Part shown: positions 14,971 through 24,373 of the stretch, in pieces
How the letters are laid out: each line of letters opens with the position of its first letter
Numbering within the stretch: the stretch's first letter is position 1
DNA from: Bacteroidota bacterium
GTDB lineage: Bacteria; Bacteroidota; Bacteroidia; Chitinophagales; Chitinophagaceae
Direction of reading: 5' to 3'
Assembly (NCBI GenBank): GCA_023422835.1
Contig: JAFAGI010000012.1
Span: forward strand, 62,001 to 126,000
Length of the DNA: 64,000 bases
Notes under the pieces: model-generated
The model's input: the letters and a program-made list of their open reading frames with translations, nothing else
What the model was told of the DNA's origin: nothing
The model's database searches: none
Program-made: the position numbers and the translations under genes

Positions 14971-17784
14971 ATGCTAAAATTTTATTTATTTGTGTTGCTC
15001 TCGGTTGCATCTATCTCCGGTTTATACGCACAAAAGGTAACGCTACAGGGCAAAATTAAAGACACTGCCAACAAAACAAACCTGGCTGATGCTTCTGTAA
15101 TTGTACTAAAAGCCAAAGATTCCATCCTTTATAGTTTTGCAAGAACAGACAAGAACAGCAGTTTCCGTATTAGCAACGTAGATACGGGAAATTATATTTT
15201 ACTGGTAACCTATCCTAACTATGCAGACTATACAGAAGCATTTACCATAAATACGGGTGAACAATCTAAAGATTTCGGGGATGTAGACCTGATCACAAAA
15301 ACGGCTTTATTGACCGATGTGATTGTGCATGCAAATACAGCTATACGCATTAAGGGAGATACTACCGAGTTTACAGCAGACAGCTTTAAAGTAGATGTCA
15401 ATGCCAATGTGGAAGAGCTGTTGAAGCGGCTGCCGGGCTTCCAGGTAGACCAAAACGGCAACATAACTGCCCAGGGACAAACCATAAAAAAAGTTCTGGT
15501 AGATGGAGAAGAGTTCTTCGGAGACGACCCTACCCTTGTCACCAAAAATATCAAAGCATCCATGGTTGATAAGGTACAGCTTTATGATAAGACCAGTGAC
15601 CAGGCTGCATTTACCGGCATCGATGATGGTGTAAGGGATAAGACGGTGAACATTAAACTAAAAGATGATCAGAAAAAAGGCTATTTCGGGAAAATAGATG
15701 TGGGAGGCGGTGCAGAAGACCTCAATAAAGGAAAAGGATATTATTATGGCCAAACAATGTTCAACAGCTTTAAATCTAAAAGGAAATTTTCTGCTTACGG
15801 TACATTTGCCAACACAGGAGACGTTGGATTGAACTGGAGCGATGCAATGAAATACGGCTCATCAGGCGCGAATATGGAAGTAACTGACGATGGCGGAATC
15901 ATGTTTATGGGTTCCGGTGGAGACAGTGAACTGGACTGGGGCGGCAGATATGACGGCAATGGATACCCCGATGTGCAGTCAGGAGGATTGCATTATGATA
16001 ATAAGTGGAATGAGGACAAACAGTTCATAAACGGAAACTACAAAATTGGACGGATCGCGAAATATGGATCTTCAAACACACTGACACAAAACAATCTGCC
16101 GGACAGGGTTATTTTCTCTGAAAGCAACAATAATTATTCCAGCAATCTTTTCCGGCAAAAAGCCGATGCAGTTTATGAATTAAAGCCAGATACTTCATCT
16201 ATGTTCAAAATATCTGCCTCAGGAAGCCTTGCAAATACTTCTTCGGACAACCATTATGAAACACTGAGCCGCAGGGAAGACAGCTCTATGCTGAACGACA
16301 ATAAAAGAGACCTTTCGAATGAAGGCGTCAGGAATTCGTTTGGCGCCAATATGTACTACCAGAGAAAATTTAAAAAGAAAGGAAGGACAATCAGTGGAAA
16401 TATTGCTACAAATATTTTTGACGAAAACACACACGGAAACCTTTTATCCAATAGCAATTTCTACGACTCAACCAATGCTATTATCAATTCTCAAACAATT
16501 GACCAGTTAAAAGACAACAACAGCAAGTCTTCCAATATAACTTCTAAAGTAATGTATACCGAGCCCTTAAATGAACAGTTCACGCTGGTTTCCAACTACG
16601 GCTACAATATTTATAAATCAAACTCTGCGCGCTTATCATACAATAAGGATGCTGAAGAAAACTATAGTAAGATTGATTCTACTTACAGCAACCGATATGC
16701 ATTTGACCAGTACAACCACCGCGGCGGTATGGCATTAAATTATAAAAAAAATAAGATCGTATTTAATGTAGGGACAGATTTAAGTGCCGTAAACTATAAA
16801 CAAACAGACCTTTTCCGCAACAGAGGCAGCCTTGAAAGAAACTTTGTGAATTGGTTCCCTTCAGCAAGGTTCAGCTACCGTGCATCCCAGCAAAAAAGAC
16901 TTGAGGTAAATTATAACGGCAACACAAATCAACCCAGCATAAACCAGCTGCAGCCGTTGTTTGTAAATGATGATCCGCTAAATATTTTTATCGGCAACCC
17001 GGAATTAAGGCCTTCCTTCAGACATTCGTTAAATGCCTCGTATTTCACGTATAAAGTAATGACTGAAAGAGCATTCGGATTCTGGGGCAATTACCAGATG
17101 ACCATGAATCCGATCGTTACAAATGTACTCACAGACGATAAAGGTGTAAATACCTATAAATACTTTAACCTGAAAGAAAACTACAATCCCGGGTACAATC
17201 TCAGCATCTGGTACGGGCGCAAATTCCCTAAATTATGGGATATCAGGTATTCTGTAGACATTGAAACAAGGGGCAATGAATATGTAAATTATATCAATGA
17301 TGTATTGAATAAAACCACTTCATCTTCTTATGGTATCGTCCAAAGATTAGACAAGTATAAAAATGATGCTTATGATTTTGGCGTAAGTTACAATTTAAGT
17401 TATAACATCAACAAATCAAGCCTGCAGGAACGTATTAACAACAATGGCTTCAGCTACACTTTACGCGGGAACCTGCGCTACTACATAACCAAAAAATTCA
17501 TTGTAAGATCAGATGCCCAATATTTCTGGCAACAGAAAACAGTCTCTTTCAATGAGAACTTTGAAAGATTTACATGGGATGCCTACCTCATAAAAAAATT
17601 CGGGAAGAAAGATAATATGCAATTGATACTCACAGCTAAAGATATCCTCAACCAGAATAACGGATTTTCAAGATCGGCATACAACAATACAATAACCCAA
17701 AAATACAATACCACCATCGGCAGGCATATGCTGCTCTCTTTTGTATATGATTTCAATAAAGCCGGGGCCGGTGCTTCTAAATAA
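14971..17784 (+). CDS. TonB-dependent-receptor-like outer-membrane beta-barrel protein
   Basis: A 937-residue outer-membrane protein. A signal peptide ends near residue 20 (GLYAQ). A carboxypeptidase-D regulatory-like beta-sandwich covers about 22-100. A plug region follows, with LLKRLPGFQVDQNGNITAQG and KKVLVDGEEFFGDDP near 155-185. The rest is a beta-barrel of the OMP_b-brl_3 type, rich in aromatic alternating strands and NINNN-type turns. The last residues lack the usual terminal Phe. The GLPGLI-family gene follows after 12 bases; this pair is common in Bacteroidota. The transported substrate is unknown, with peptides or metal complexes as possibilities. Confidence 0.88.
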   Translation: MLKFYLFVLLSVASISGLYAQKVTLQGKIKDTANKTNLADASVIVLKAKDSILYSFARTDKNSSFRISNVDTGNYILLVTYPNYADYTEAFTINTGEQSKDFGDVDLITKTALLTDVIVHANTAIRIKGDTTEFTADSFKVDVNANVEELLKRLPGFQVDQNGNITAQGQTIKKVLVDGEEFFGDDPTLVTKNIKASMVDKVQLYDKTSDQAAFTGIDDGVRDKTVNIKLKDDQKKGYFGKIDVGGGAEDLNKGKGYYYGQTMFNSFKSKRKFSAYGTFANTGDVGLNWSDAMKYGSSGANMEVTDDGGIMFMGSGGDSELDWGGRYDGNGYPDVQSGGLHYDNKWNEDKQFINGNYKIGRIAKYGSSNTLTQNNLPDRVIFSESNNNYSSNLFRQKADAVYELKPDTSSMFKISASGSLANTSSDNHYETLSRREDSSMLNDNKRDLSNEGVRNSFGANMYYQRKFKKKGRTISGNIATNIFDENTHGNLLSNSNFYDSTNAIINSQTIDQLKDNNSKSSNITSKVMYTEPLNEQFTLVSNYGYNIYKSNSARLSYNKDAEENYSKIDSTYSNRYAFDQYNHRGGMALNYKKNKIVFNVGTDLSAVNYKQTDLFRNRGSLERNFVNWFPSARFSYRASQQKRLEVNYNGNTNQPSINQLQPLFVNDDPLNIFIGNPELRPSFRHSLNASYFTYKVMTERAFGFWGNYQMTMNPIVTNVLTDDKGVNTYKYFNLKENYNPGYNLSIWYGRKFPKLWDIRYSVDIETRGNEYVNYINDVLNKTTSSSYGIVQRLDKYKNDAYDFGVSYNLSYNINKSSLQERINNNGFSYTLRGNLRYYITKKFIVRSDAQYFWQQKTVSFNENFERFTWDAYLIKKFGKKDNMQLILTAKDILNQNNGFSRSAYNNTITQKYNTTIGRHMLLSFVYDFNKAGAGASK

Positions 17785-17796
17785 TCAATTTTTAAC

Positions 17797-18564
17797 ATGA
17801 GATACTTAACCACACTGATTACATTATGCTTTTCTGCCAGTCTGTTTGCACAGAATGGGGCTTTTCTCAGGGAAGGAAGCGTTACCTACGAGAAAAAAAT
17901 AAATATCTATGCACTTTTAGATAAATCCATGAATGACAATGAATGGGCAAAACAATTTGCGGAAGCTTACAAAAAAAACAACCCACAGTTTAAAACCATT
18001 AATTATACCCTCAATTTTAATGAATCCAAGTCATTGTACCAGTTAGAAAACCCAAATGAATTTGCCAACAGCCAGATGTTCAATCCTGCACTGACGCTGG
18101 GCAATGAAAACATCATACATACAGACCTGAGTACAGGCAAGTCAGTTACCAAGAGAAAATTCTTTGAAGAGAACTTTATTGTGGAAGATTCCACAAGAAA
18201 ATTTATCTGGAAAATCACCGATGAATACCGCGATATTGCAGGCTTTCAGTGCCGCAGAGCAAACGGGCTCATGTTTGATTCTGTGTATGTGGTGGCATTC
18301 TTTACAAACCAGATCATCCCTTCCGTAGGCCCCGAAAGCTTCAACGGCCTGCCCGGCACTATACTTGGCGTGGCGCTGCCGCATGAAAATGTTACCTGGT
18401 TTGCCACCAAAGTTTTTGCGAAAAAGATCCCTGATGAACAATTAAATTTTTCTGTAAAAGGAAAAAGGTCTACACCCGAGGAAATGCAAAAATCAATAAA
18501 TAAGGTAATGGAAGGCGCGCCGGAAGCTTTGCGCAAAGATATGATGAGAAGGTTTATGCTTTAG
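17797..18564 (+). CDS. GLPGLI-family secreted protein
   Basis: A 255-residue periplasmic or surface protein with a signal peptide ending SLFAQ near residue 19. The family motif appears here as FNGLPGTILGVALPHEN. Before it stand WKITDEYRDIAGFQCRRA and a VAFFTNQI strand, all typical of the family. The C-terminal tail is helical and charged. The function of GLPGLI proteins is unknown, but they are often encoded directly after an OMP_b-brl_3 receptor, as here, and are presumed to work with it. Its stop overlaps the stop of the convergent gene by 4 bases. Confidence 0.88.
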   Translation: MRYLTTLITLCFSASLFAQNGAFLREGSVTYEKKINIYALLDKSMNDNEWAKQFAEAYKKNNPQFKTINYTLNFNESKSLYQLENPNEFANSQMFNPALTLGNENIIHTDLSTGKSVTKRKFFEENFIVEDSTRKFIWKITDEYRDIAGFQCRRANGLMFDSVYVVAFFTNQIIPSVGPESFNGLPGTILGVALPHENVTWFATKVFAKKIPDEQLNFSVKGKRSTPEEMQKSINKVMEGAPEALRKDMMRRFML

Positions 18565-19214
18565 TTTCTCGATGTACCGCCTTCTTTCCATTCCTTTACA
18601 AAACTGTTCCATGAGGAAGGCCTCAGAAAATTAGTAGTCTGTGCTCCCCTGCCAAAATTCACTACACCGGGTATCTGGCTCACGACTTGGGCACTCGAAG
18701 CCTCACGTCCGTCCCTGGGTATGTTGGCAGCCATGCTTAACAGTACTTCCCTGCGCACATTGTATTGTGCTATATCAAACGACGTAAGGTCGGCCCTTGC
18801 TGCAAGGAAATCACGGGTAAACTGGGCCGAGCTTGGCAGTGAGCGTATAAAAGTAGTGGGCAGCACGGTAGTATCTTCCACGAGTTTAAAATCAATATTA
18901 TAAGTTGCGGAAACCACCGTATGCGGTATGGAAACAATAGCATCTTTAAAACCTATAAACGAAAAACGCACTTTATCCCCTTTAGAAACTACGATGGAAT
19001 AAATACCTCTCTCATTGGTAAGTGTACCTCTTTTTGTTCCTTCTACAAATACGCTCGCCTGCGGCAAAGGCTGGTTTTGCTCAGTAGTTAGCACCCCGTA
19101 CAGTTGCACTACTTCTTTATTTAGCGACTGGATATCTTTTGTCTGGGCGTAAGTGTAACTGCAAATCAAAACCATTGCACAAAACACAAATATATGCTGA
19201 AATAAATGCTTCAC
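18561..19214 (-). CDS. Secreted protein with carboxypeptidase regulatory-like domain
   Basis: A 217-residue exported protein. The signal peptide ends at YTYAQ near residue 24. Residues about 38-115 form a CarboxypepD_reg-like beta-sandwich (LYGVLTTEQNQPLPQASVFV, KRGTLTNERGIYSIVV, FSFIGFKDAIVSIP), the domain normally seen at the N-terminus of TonB-dependent receptors. There is no barrel after it, and the remaining 100 residues are predicted helical and unassigned. It is convergent with the receptor/GLPGLI pair. A possible role as a free-standing partner of outer-membrane receptors is speculative. Confidence 0.75.
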   Translation of the reverse strand: MKHLFQHIFVFCAMVLICSYTYAQTKDIQSLNKEVVQLYGVLTTEQNQPLPQASVFVEGTKRGTLTNERGIYSIVVSKGDKVRFSFIGFKDAIVSIPHTVVSATYNIDFKLVEDTTVLPTTFIRSLPSSAQFTRDFLAARADLTSFDIAQYNVRREVLLSMAANIPRDGREASSAQVVSQIPGVVNFGRGAQTTNFLRPSSWNSFVKEWKEGGTSRN

Positions 19215-19282
19215 TAAGTCTGGATGTTAAGGATCAACAATAAAATTACTTTAAAATAACCATTAGATACCTTAGCAATTGT

Positions 19283-19290
19283 TATTTTTG
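19283..19290 (+). promoter_or_regulatory. Candidate -7 element for mrp-pyrD
   Basis: TATTTTTG matches TAnnTTTG and lies 32 bases before the mrp ATG at 19323. No exact -33 TTTG is seen. Confidence 0.45.
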
Positions 19291-19322
19291 CAAATATCCG
19301 ATTAATTTAACAATTCGAAGAA

Positions 19323-20426
19323 ATGACAGAGAGTGAAATATTACAGGCCCTTCAGACAGTAATCAATCCCGCAACCGGTAAAGATATTATTAGCGAATGC
19401 ATGGTCAAAGACATTCATATCCACAATAAGAATGTTTTTTTTTTAATAGAGATCGGCGCTCCCGATGCTGAAACAAAAGGCAGGCTGAATGCAGCCTGCG
19501 AGGAGGCAATCCTGAAACACGTAGATAAAGATGCACAGGTAAACGTCACTTTCAGGCCTACCATGGCTAAGAAACCGCCTGCGCCATCAAGTGCAAACCC
19601 CCTCCCTGGAGTAAAAAATATTATTGCCGTAGTGAGTGGTAAAGGTGGCGTAGGCAAAAGCACTGTGGCTGCTAACCTGGCACTGGCCTTGTCTGCAAGC
19701 GGCGCCAGTATCGGGTTGATGGATGCAGATATCTACGGGCCAAGTGTGCCGATGATGTTTGGATTAAGAGGTGCAAGGCCGATGATGAAAGAAGATGAGA
19801 GTGGCAAAGGCAAGATCATTCCCATAGAAAAATACGGGCTTAAAATTATGAGCATCGGCTTCCTGGTTGATGAGAAGCAGGCTGTGGTTTGGCGCGGGCC
19901 AATGGCCAGCAGCGCCATTAAACAGTTTGTAACCGATGTGGAATGGGGCGAACTGGATATACTGGTGATAGACATGCCACCCGGCACAGGAGATATACAC
20001 CTTACGCTGTTGCAGACCATCCCGCTGACAGGTGTAGTCATTGTAACTACCCCGCAGGATGTGGCGCTGGCAGATGCCAAGAAAGGCATAGCCATGTTTG
20101 GCCAGGCACAGGTTAACGTGCCTATACTGGGTATTGTAGAAAATATGGCTTATTTCACGCCGGCAGAATTACCGGACAACAAATATTATATATTCGGAAA
20201 AGACGGCGGCAAAAACCTGGCAAGCGAATACGATGTAAACCTGCTGGGGCAGATACCCATTGTACAGGCTATACGCGAAGGCGGCGACAAAGGCGTGCCT
20301 GTTGTAGCAGGCGACGATGAAATCACCAAAGCGGCATTCAGGGATCTTGCAGGCAAGACGATTCATTACCTGCACAAAAGAAATGACGATCACGAACCTA
20401 CATCACCTGTACAAATTGTTGAATAA
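19323..20426 (+). CDS. Mrp/ApbC-type iron-sulfur cluster carrier ATPase
   Basis: A 367-residue cytosolic P-loop protein. Residues about 1-85 form a MIP18/DUF59 domain. The ATPase starts at about residue 98, with the deviant Walker A SGKGGVGKST at 105-114 and DADIYGPSVPMMFG after it. DMPPGTGDIHLTLLQ and VTTPQDVALADAKKGIAMF are typical of Mrp. The CxxC used by ApbC/Nbp35 to hold a bridging cluster, usually after VENM-Y-F, is absent here, where the text reads VENMAYFTPAELPDNKYY. Its exact Fe-S role is therefore unsure. pyrD, itself a flavoenzyme, follows after 8 bases. Confidence 0.9.
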   Translation: MTESEILQALQTVINPATGKDIISECMVKDIHIHNKNVFFLIEIGAPDAETKGRLNAACEEAILKHVDKDAQVNVTFRPTMAKKPPAPSSANPLPGVKNIIAVVSGKGGVGKSTVAANLALALSASGASIGLMDADIYGPSVPMMFGLRGARPMMKEDESGKGKIIPIEKYGLKIMSIGFLVDEKQAVVWRGPMASSAIKQFVTDVEWGELDILVIDMPPGTGDIHLTLLQTIPLTGVVIVTTPQDVALADAKKGIAMFGQAQVNVPILGIVENMAYFTPAELPDNKYYIFGKDGGKNLASEYDVNLLGQIPIVQAIREGGDKGVPVVAGDDEITKAAFRDLAGKTIHYLHKRNDDHEPTSPVQIVE

Positions 20427-20434
20427 TCTACCGC

Positions 20435-21475
20435 ATGCTATATCCTTTTCTGCGTAGTTGTATGTTTATGTTGCCGCCCGAAGAGGCACACAACTTTTCC
20501 ATGAAAAGCCTGGAAAAAATTCATGCAACTGCACTGGGCAAAAAAATACTGGCCAACCGTTTTAATTTCACTCATCCTTCTTTGGAAAAAGAAGTATTCG
20601 GATTAAAATTTAAAAATCCCGTGGGCCTTGCAGCCGGTTTCGATAAGAACGCCATGTACCTGGAATCCTTGCAGGCATTGGGGTTCAGCCATGTGGAGAT
20701 AGGCACTGTTACTCCCAAAGGACAACCCGGCAATGACCGGCCCCGTTCTTTCCGCCTGCCGCAGGACAAAGCCCTGATCAACCGTATGGGCTTTAACAAT
20801 CACGGCGCGGAGATCATACGCACACGCCTGGAGCTGTGGCGTAACAACAGCAAAAAAACCGGCTTGATTGTCGGCGGCAACATTGGCAAAAACAAGGTTA
20901 CGGAAAATGAAGATGCCTGGAAAGATTATGTTTTCTGCTTCCAACAGCTTTTTGATGTAGTAGATTATTTCGTGGTAAACGTAAGCTCGCCCAACACGCC
21001 CGGCCTCCGGGCTTTGCAGGAGAAAGACAGCCTGGCTAAAATTTTTACTGAATTAAAAAATGTAAACCTGCAAAAAAGCCAACCTAAACCTTTGCTGCTG
21101 AAAATTGCGCCCGACCTTACCAATGAGCAGTTAGACGATATAGTGCAGCTGACAGGCGACCTGCAGTTAGACGGGCTGGTAGCTACAAACACTACCATCT
21201 CTCGCGAAAACCTGGTGACGCCTAAAGCAGCAATCGATAAGATCGGCGCAGGCGGTTTAAGCGGAAAGCCGGTGAAAGCCAGGTCTACAGCAGTCTTAAA
21301 ATATTTACGCAATAGCCTTTCCAATACTGTACCCCTCATTGCCAGCGGCGGCATTTTCACCGCTGATGATGCCAGAGAGAAATTAAATGCCGGAGCGGCG
21401 CTGATACAGGTTTACACCGGCTTTATTTACCAGGGGCCCGGTATCGTAAAAGATATTTGCAAGGGCCTCGTGTAA
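20435..21475 (+). CDS. pyrD: Quinone-dependent dihydroorotate dehydrogenase (class 2)
   Basis: A 346-residue FMN enzyme of pyrimidine synthesis that oxidises dihydroorotate and passes electrons to the quinone pool at the inner membrane. The N-terminal 60 residues form the membrane-associating helices specific to class 2. FKNPVGLAAGFDKNA is the FMN-binding start of the barrel. NVSSPNTPGLRALQ carries the catalytic serine region, and GAGGLSGKPV with ASGGIFTADDAREKL binds FMN phosphate. It lies between mrp and the split carB gene, consistent with a pyrimidine function for the group. Confidence 0.95.
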   Translation: MLYPFLRSCMFMLPPEEAHNFSMKSLEKIHATALGKKILANRFNFTHPSLEKEVFGLKFKNPVGLAAGFDKNAMYLESLQALGFSHVEIGTVTPKGQPGNDRPRSFRLPQDKALINRMGFNNHGAEIIRTRLELWRNNSKKTGLIVGGNIGKNKVTENEDAWKDYVFCFQQLFDVVDYFVVNVSSPNTPGLRALQEKDSLAKIFTELKNVNLQKSQPKPLLLKIAPDLTNEQLDDIVQLTGDLQLDGLVATNTTISRENLVTPKAAIDKIGAGGLSGKPVKARSTAVLKYLRNSLSNTVPLIASGGIFTADDAREKLNAGAALIQVYTGFIYQGPGIVKDICKGLV

Positions 21476-21491
21476 AAAAGATTTTTTAAAG

Positions 21492-21499
21492 TAAATTTG
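21492..21499 (+). promoter_or_regulatory. Candidate -7 element for the split carB
   Basis: TAAATTTG matches TAnnTTTG and ends 17 bases before the ATG at 21517, which would leave a leader of about 12 bases. A TTTG at 21456-21459 is too far away to be its -33 partner. Confidence 0.45.
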
Positions 21500-21516
21500 C
21501 GCAACCAAATTTGAAA

Positions 21517-22713
21517 ATGAGCAATATTAACATCATCTCCAACGAGTCTGTACCCTCTTCTAAAAAGAAAATAATTGTTTTAGGCAGCGGCCCCAACAGG
21601 ATAGGCCAGGGCATTGAGTTTGACTATTGTTGTGTACACGGCCTGCTGGCTATAAAAGAGTGTGGCTATGAAGCCATCATGATCAACTGTAACCCCGAAA
21701 CAGTCTCTACAGATTTTGATGTGGCTGATAAACTATACTTTGAGCCGGTATTCTGGGAACATTTATGGGATATCATAGAACTTGAAAAACCGGAAGGCGT
21801 GATTGTGCAGCTTGGCGGCCAGACAGCTTTGAAACTCGCTAAAAAATTACATGAGAGAGGCATCAGGATCATCGGTACATCTTTTGATAATATGGATATT
21901 GCCGAAGACAGGGGCAGGTTCAGCGGCCTCTTGAAAGAGCTTAATATTCCCTACCCCGAGTATGGCACCGCATTTACAGCAGATGAAGCTATTGAAGTAG
22001 CCAACCAGGTTGGTTACCCGGTGCTGGTGCGCCCCAGCTACGTGCTTGGCGGACAGAGAATGCGCATAGTGATCAATGATGAAGAACTGGAAAGCGCAGT
22101 TGTAAATTTACTAAAACACATTCCGGATAATAATATCCTTATCGACCATTTCTTAGACAGGTGCCAGGAAGCTGAAATAGACGCTATTTTTGACGGCGAT
22201 GATTTTATGGTAATGGGCGTAATGGAACACATTGAACCGGCAGGTATCCACAGCGGCGACAGCAATGCCGTACTGCCCGCATTTAACCTCTCCCCCATGG
22301 AAGTGACCACCATGGAGCTTTACGCAGAAAAAATTGCACGTGCATTAAATATCAAAGGGCTTATAAATATCCAGTTTGCCATTAAAGACGGGAATGTATT
22401 TGTAATTGAAGCAAACCCCCGCGCCAGCCGCACCACACCCTTCATAGCAAAAGCTTATGGCGTGCCTTTCCTGAACATTGCTACGAAAATCATGCTGGAA
22501 GAGGCCAAATTAAAAGACTTTAAAATTGATAAAAAACTTACCGGGTATGCTATCAAAGAGCCGGTATTCAGTTTTGAAAAATTTCCGAATGTAAACAAGG
22601 AACTGGGCCCTGAAATGAAAAGCACCGGAGAAGCCATACGTTTCATCAAGGATCTGCGCGATCCTTATTTCCGTACATTGTACAAAGAGAGAAGTATGCG
22701 TTTAAGCAAGTAA
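21517..22713 (+). CDS. carB: Carbamoyl-phosphate synthase large subunit, C-terminal half only
   Basis: A 398-residue protein that equals only the second synthetase half of CarB. It begins MSNINIISNESV and quickly reaches KKIIVLGSGPNRIGQGIEFD, the start of the carbamoyl-phosphate half in full-length enzymes. VRPSYVLGGQRMRIV and EANPRASRTTPFIAKAYGVP are the ATP-grasp motifs. The last residues, EAIRFIKDLRDPYFRTLYKE, match where Bacteroidota CarB proteins lacking the MGS regulatory domain end. The first ~540 residues (carboxyphosphate half) are missing. The upstream 40 bases contain a promoter-like box and pyrD, not a broken first half. The gene looks deliberately split, and a separate N-half gene is expected elsewhere. 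ATG 21517 is preferred over TTG 21511. Confidence 0.85.
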   Translation: MSNINIISNESVPSSKKKIIVLGSGPNRIGQGIEFDYCCVHGLLAIKECGYEAIMINCNPETVSTDFDVADKLYFEPVFWEHLWDIIELEKPEGVIVQLGGQTALKLAKKLHERGIRIIGTSFDNMDIAEDRGRFSGLLKELNIPYPEYGTAFTADEAIEVANQVGYPVLVRPSYVLGGQRMRIVINDEELESAVVNLLKHIPDNNILIDHFLDRCQEAEIDAIFDGDDFMVMGVMEHIEPAGIHSGDSNAVLPAFNLSPMEVTTMELYAEKIARALNIKGLINIQFAIKDGNVFVIEANPRASRTTPFIAKAYGVPFLNIATKIMLEEAKLKDFKIDKKLTGYAIKEPVFSFEKFPNVNKELGPEMKSTGEAIRFIKDLRDPYFRTLYKERSMRLSK

Positions 22714-22831
22714 TCAACTGATTAAAATCATATTTTTCCTATTGAAATTCTATATACTTTTGCTAAGCAATAAAGGGATAAAAAACACCTTATTATAAAT
22801 TTTTTCTCATAAGCAGTTAGTTTTGGTTGCG

Positions 22832-22862
22832 GCCCCTGTCTTCACGGGGGCTTATTTTTTTA
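22832..22862 (+). terminator. Terminator after carB
   Basis: GCCCC (22832-22836) pairs with GGGGC (22847-22851), followed by TTATTTTTTTAT. It lies 120 bases after the carB stop. Confidence 0.65.
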
Positions 22863-22943
22863 TATAAAGCAGCATATTTATCCGGCATTACAATTTCTGG
22901 CTTTCCTGATTTCCGGGAATAAATTAAAAATTACATGTGCATA

Positions 22944-23313
22944 TTATGCGCAGATCATATGAGGGAAAATCAAAGCAATGAGAATCATAAAGGCCATGGA
23001 GATGGCAGCTATGATGATTCTTTTGCGCTAATGTTCTTACCACAGACAATCCTGTGCATAGTTGTCATCCGTTCAGCAAGCGGCAATGTCTCATACGCTT
23101 CTTTAATAAAGCCTCCGTTTCTCAATGCCTCCACAGCTTTCTTAATATCTTCTTTACGACCCTGTAACTACACTCTACCAGATGCAAACGTATACAAAGG
23201 CATGACCTGTTTCATAGCTTCCTCTTTAAGAAACACGGAATACCTTCCAGCTCCGGCAGATGTTTTACTACAACCGTTTCATAAGGATGCTGAAAGTGCA
23301 TGATGGCAACCAT
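22944..23313 (-). pseudogene. Decayed gene of unknown family
   Basis: On the minus strand an ATG at 23313 opens MVAIMHFQHPYETVVVKHLP and then stops. Shifting by one base gives RYSVFLKEEAMKQVMPLYTF, ASGRV, a TAG stop and then, still in frame, GRKEDIKKAVEALRNGGFIK and EAYETLPLAERMTTMHRIV. A further shift gives a C-terminal membrane helix, RKRIIIAAISMAFMILIALI, and a stop at 22944. Together these describe a protein of about 120 residues with one C-terminal anchor, broken by two frameshifts and one stop. Amino-acid composition is protein-like throughout. No family is recognised. Confidence 0.45.
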
Positions 23314-23378
23314 TTTAAAGATATTATTTTCGATAAAATTAACCTTTTTTATTAATAGTAATGCACTAATTTCAGAGC

Positions 23379-24368
23379 ATGGAAAATACAAAATTTTCAA
23401 TCCTTGAATTGGCGGTAATTACCGAAAACGGATCGGCCGCCACATCCTTAAAGAATGCAATGGAACTGGCACAACATGCTGAGAAGCTGGGCTATACGCG
23501 CTTCTGGCTGGCTGAACACCACAATGCATCCTCCATAGCAAGTTCGGCTACTGTAGTGCTGATCGGTTATATTGCAAGCGGTACAAAAAAAATACGTGTA
23601 GGTTCTGGAGGCATTATGCTGCCCAATCATGTGCCACTAATTGTTGCCGAACAATTCGGAACACTGGAAACATTGTATCCCGGCAGAATAGACCTTGGGT
23701 TGGGCAGGGCGCCAGGTACAGACCGCATTACTGCAAGAGCTTTGCGCAGGGAAGAAGCAGCTATCCTGAGCTTTAAAGATAACATAGAAGAACTTCAACA
23801 TTATTTTGCACCCAAAGATGTCACTAAAGCCGTTAGAGCCATACCCGGCGAGGGTTTAGAAGTTCCTGTTTACATCTTAGGCTCCAGCACAGACAGCGCC
23901 CATCTTGCGGCTAAGCTGGGACTGCCCTATGCTTTCGCTGCACACTTTGCACCACAACAGTTCGAAGCCGCAATTGACATTTACAGGAATGAGTTCAAGC
24001 CTTCCAAACAATTACAGGAACCTTATGTAATAGCTTGTGTAAACGCAGCAGTTGCAGACACACAACAAGAGGCTGAGTTCATTGCCTCCTCTGCATTCCT
24101 GATGTTCAGAGGAGTAATTTCAGGAAGGCCTGTACCGCTGATGCCGCCCGTAGCGAATATTAATGAGGTGTTGAATGAATATGAGAAAACCGTAATCGCC
24201 CAGATGCTTAGTATGACTTTCATCGGGGACAAAAGCTCGGTACAATCCCAGCTTGATACTTTTATAAAAAGATCAGGAGTTGATGAGATAATGTTTACCG
24301 CGCACATTTACGATCATGCAGCAAGGCTGCGGTCTTATGAATTGCTGAGTGAAATATTTACGAGATAA
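23379..24368 (+). CDS. LLM-class flavin-dependent oxidoreductase
   Basis: A 329-residue TIM-barrel protein of the luciferase-like (F420/FMN) monooxygenase superfamily. Recognisable parts are the early strand [12 protein letters not shown], the helix and strand [20 protein letters not shown], the [20 protein letters not shown] stretch and the [16 protein letters not shown] loop with its cofactor-phosphate contacts. This is the MsnO8-like group widespread in bacteria, usually annotated without a known substrate. It is monocistronic. Its stop lies five bases from the stop of the convergent ychF gene, and the decayed gene lies upstream. Confidence 0.9.
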   Translation: MENTKFSILELAVITENGSAATSLKNAMELAQHAEKLGYTRFWLAEHHNASSIASSATVVLIGYIASGTKKIRVGSGGIMLPNHVPLIVAEQFGTLETLYPGRIDLGLGRAPGTDRITARALRREEAAILSFKDNIEELQHYFAPKDVTKAVRAIPGEGLEVPVYILGSSTDSAHLAAKLGLPYAFAAHFAPQQFEAAIDIYRNEFKPSKQLQEPYVIACVNAAVADTQQEAEFIASSAFLMFRGVISGRPVPLMPPVANINEVLNEYEKTVIAQMLSMTFIGDKSSVQSQLDTFIKRSGVDEIMFTAHIYDHAARLRSYELLSEIFTR

Positions 24369-24373
24369 CTATA

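Noticed and set aside
21476..21516. Frameshifted first half of carB hidden upstream of the split gene
   Set aside because: The 40 bases between pyrD and this gene cannot hold it, and pyrD itself is intact.
22935..23303. 122-codon plus-strand frame before the LLM gene
   Set aside because: It is antisense to the decayed minus-strand gene, whose pieces look far more protein-like.
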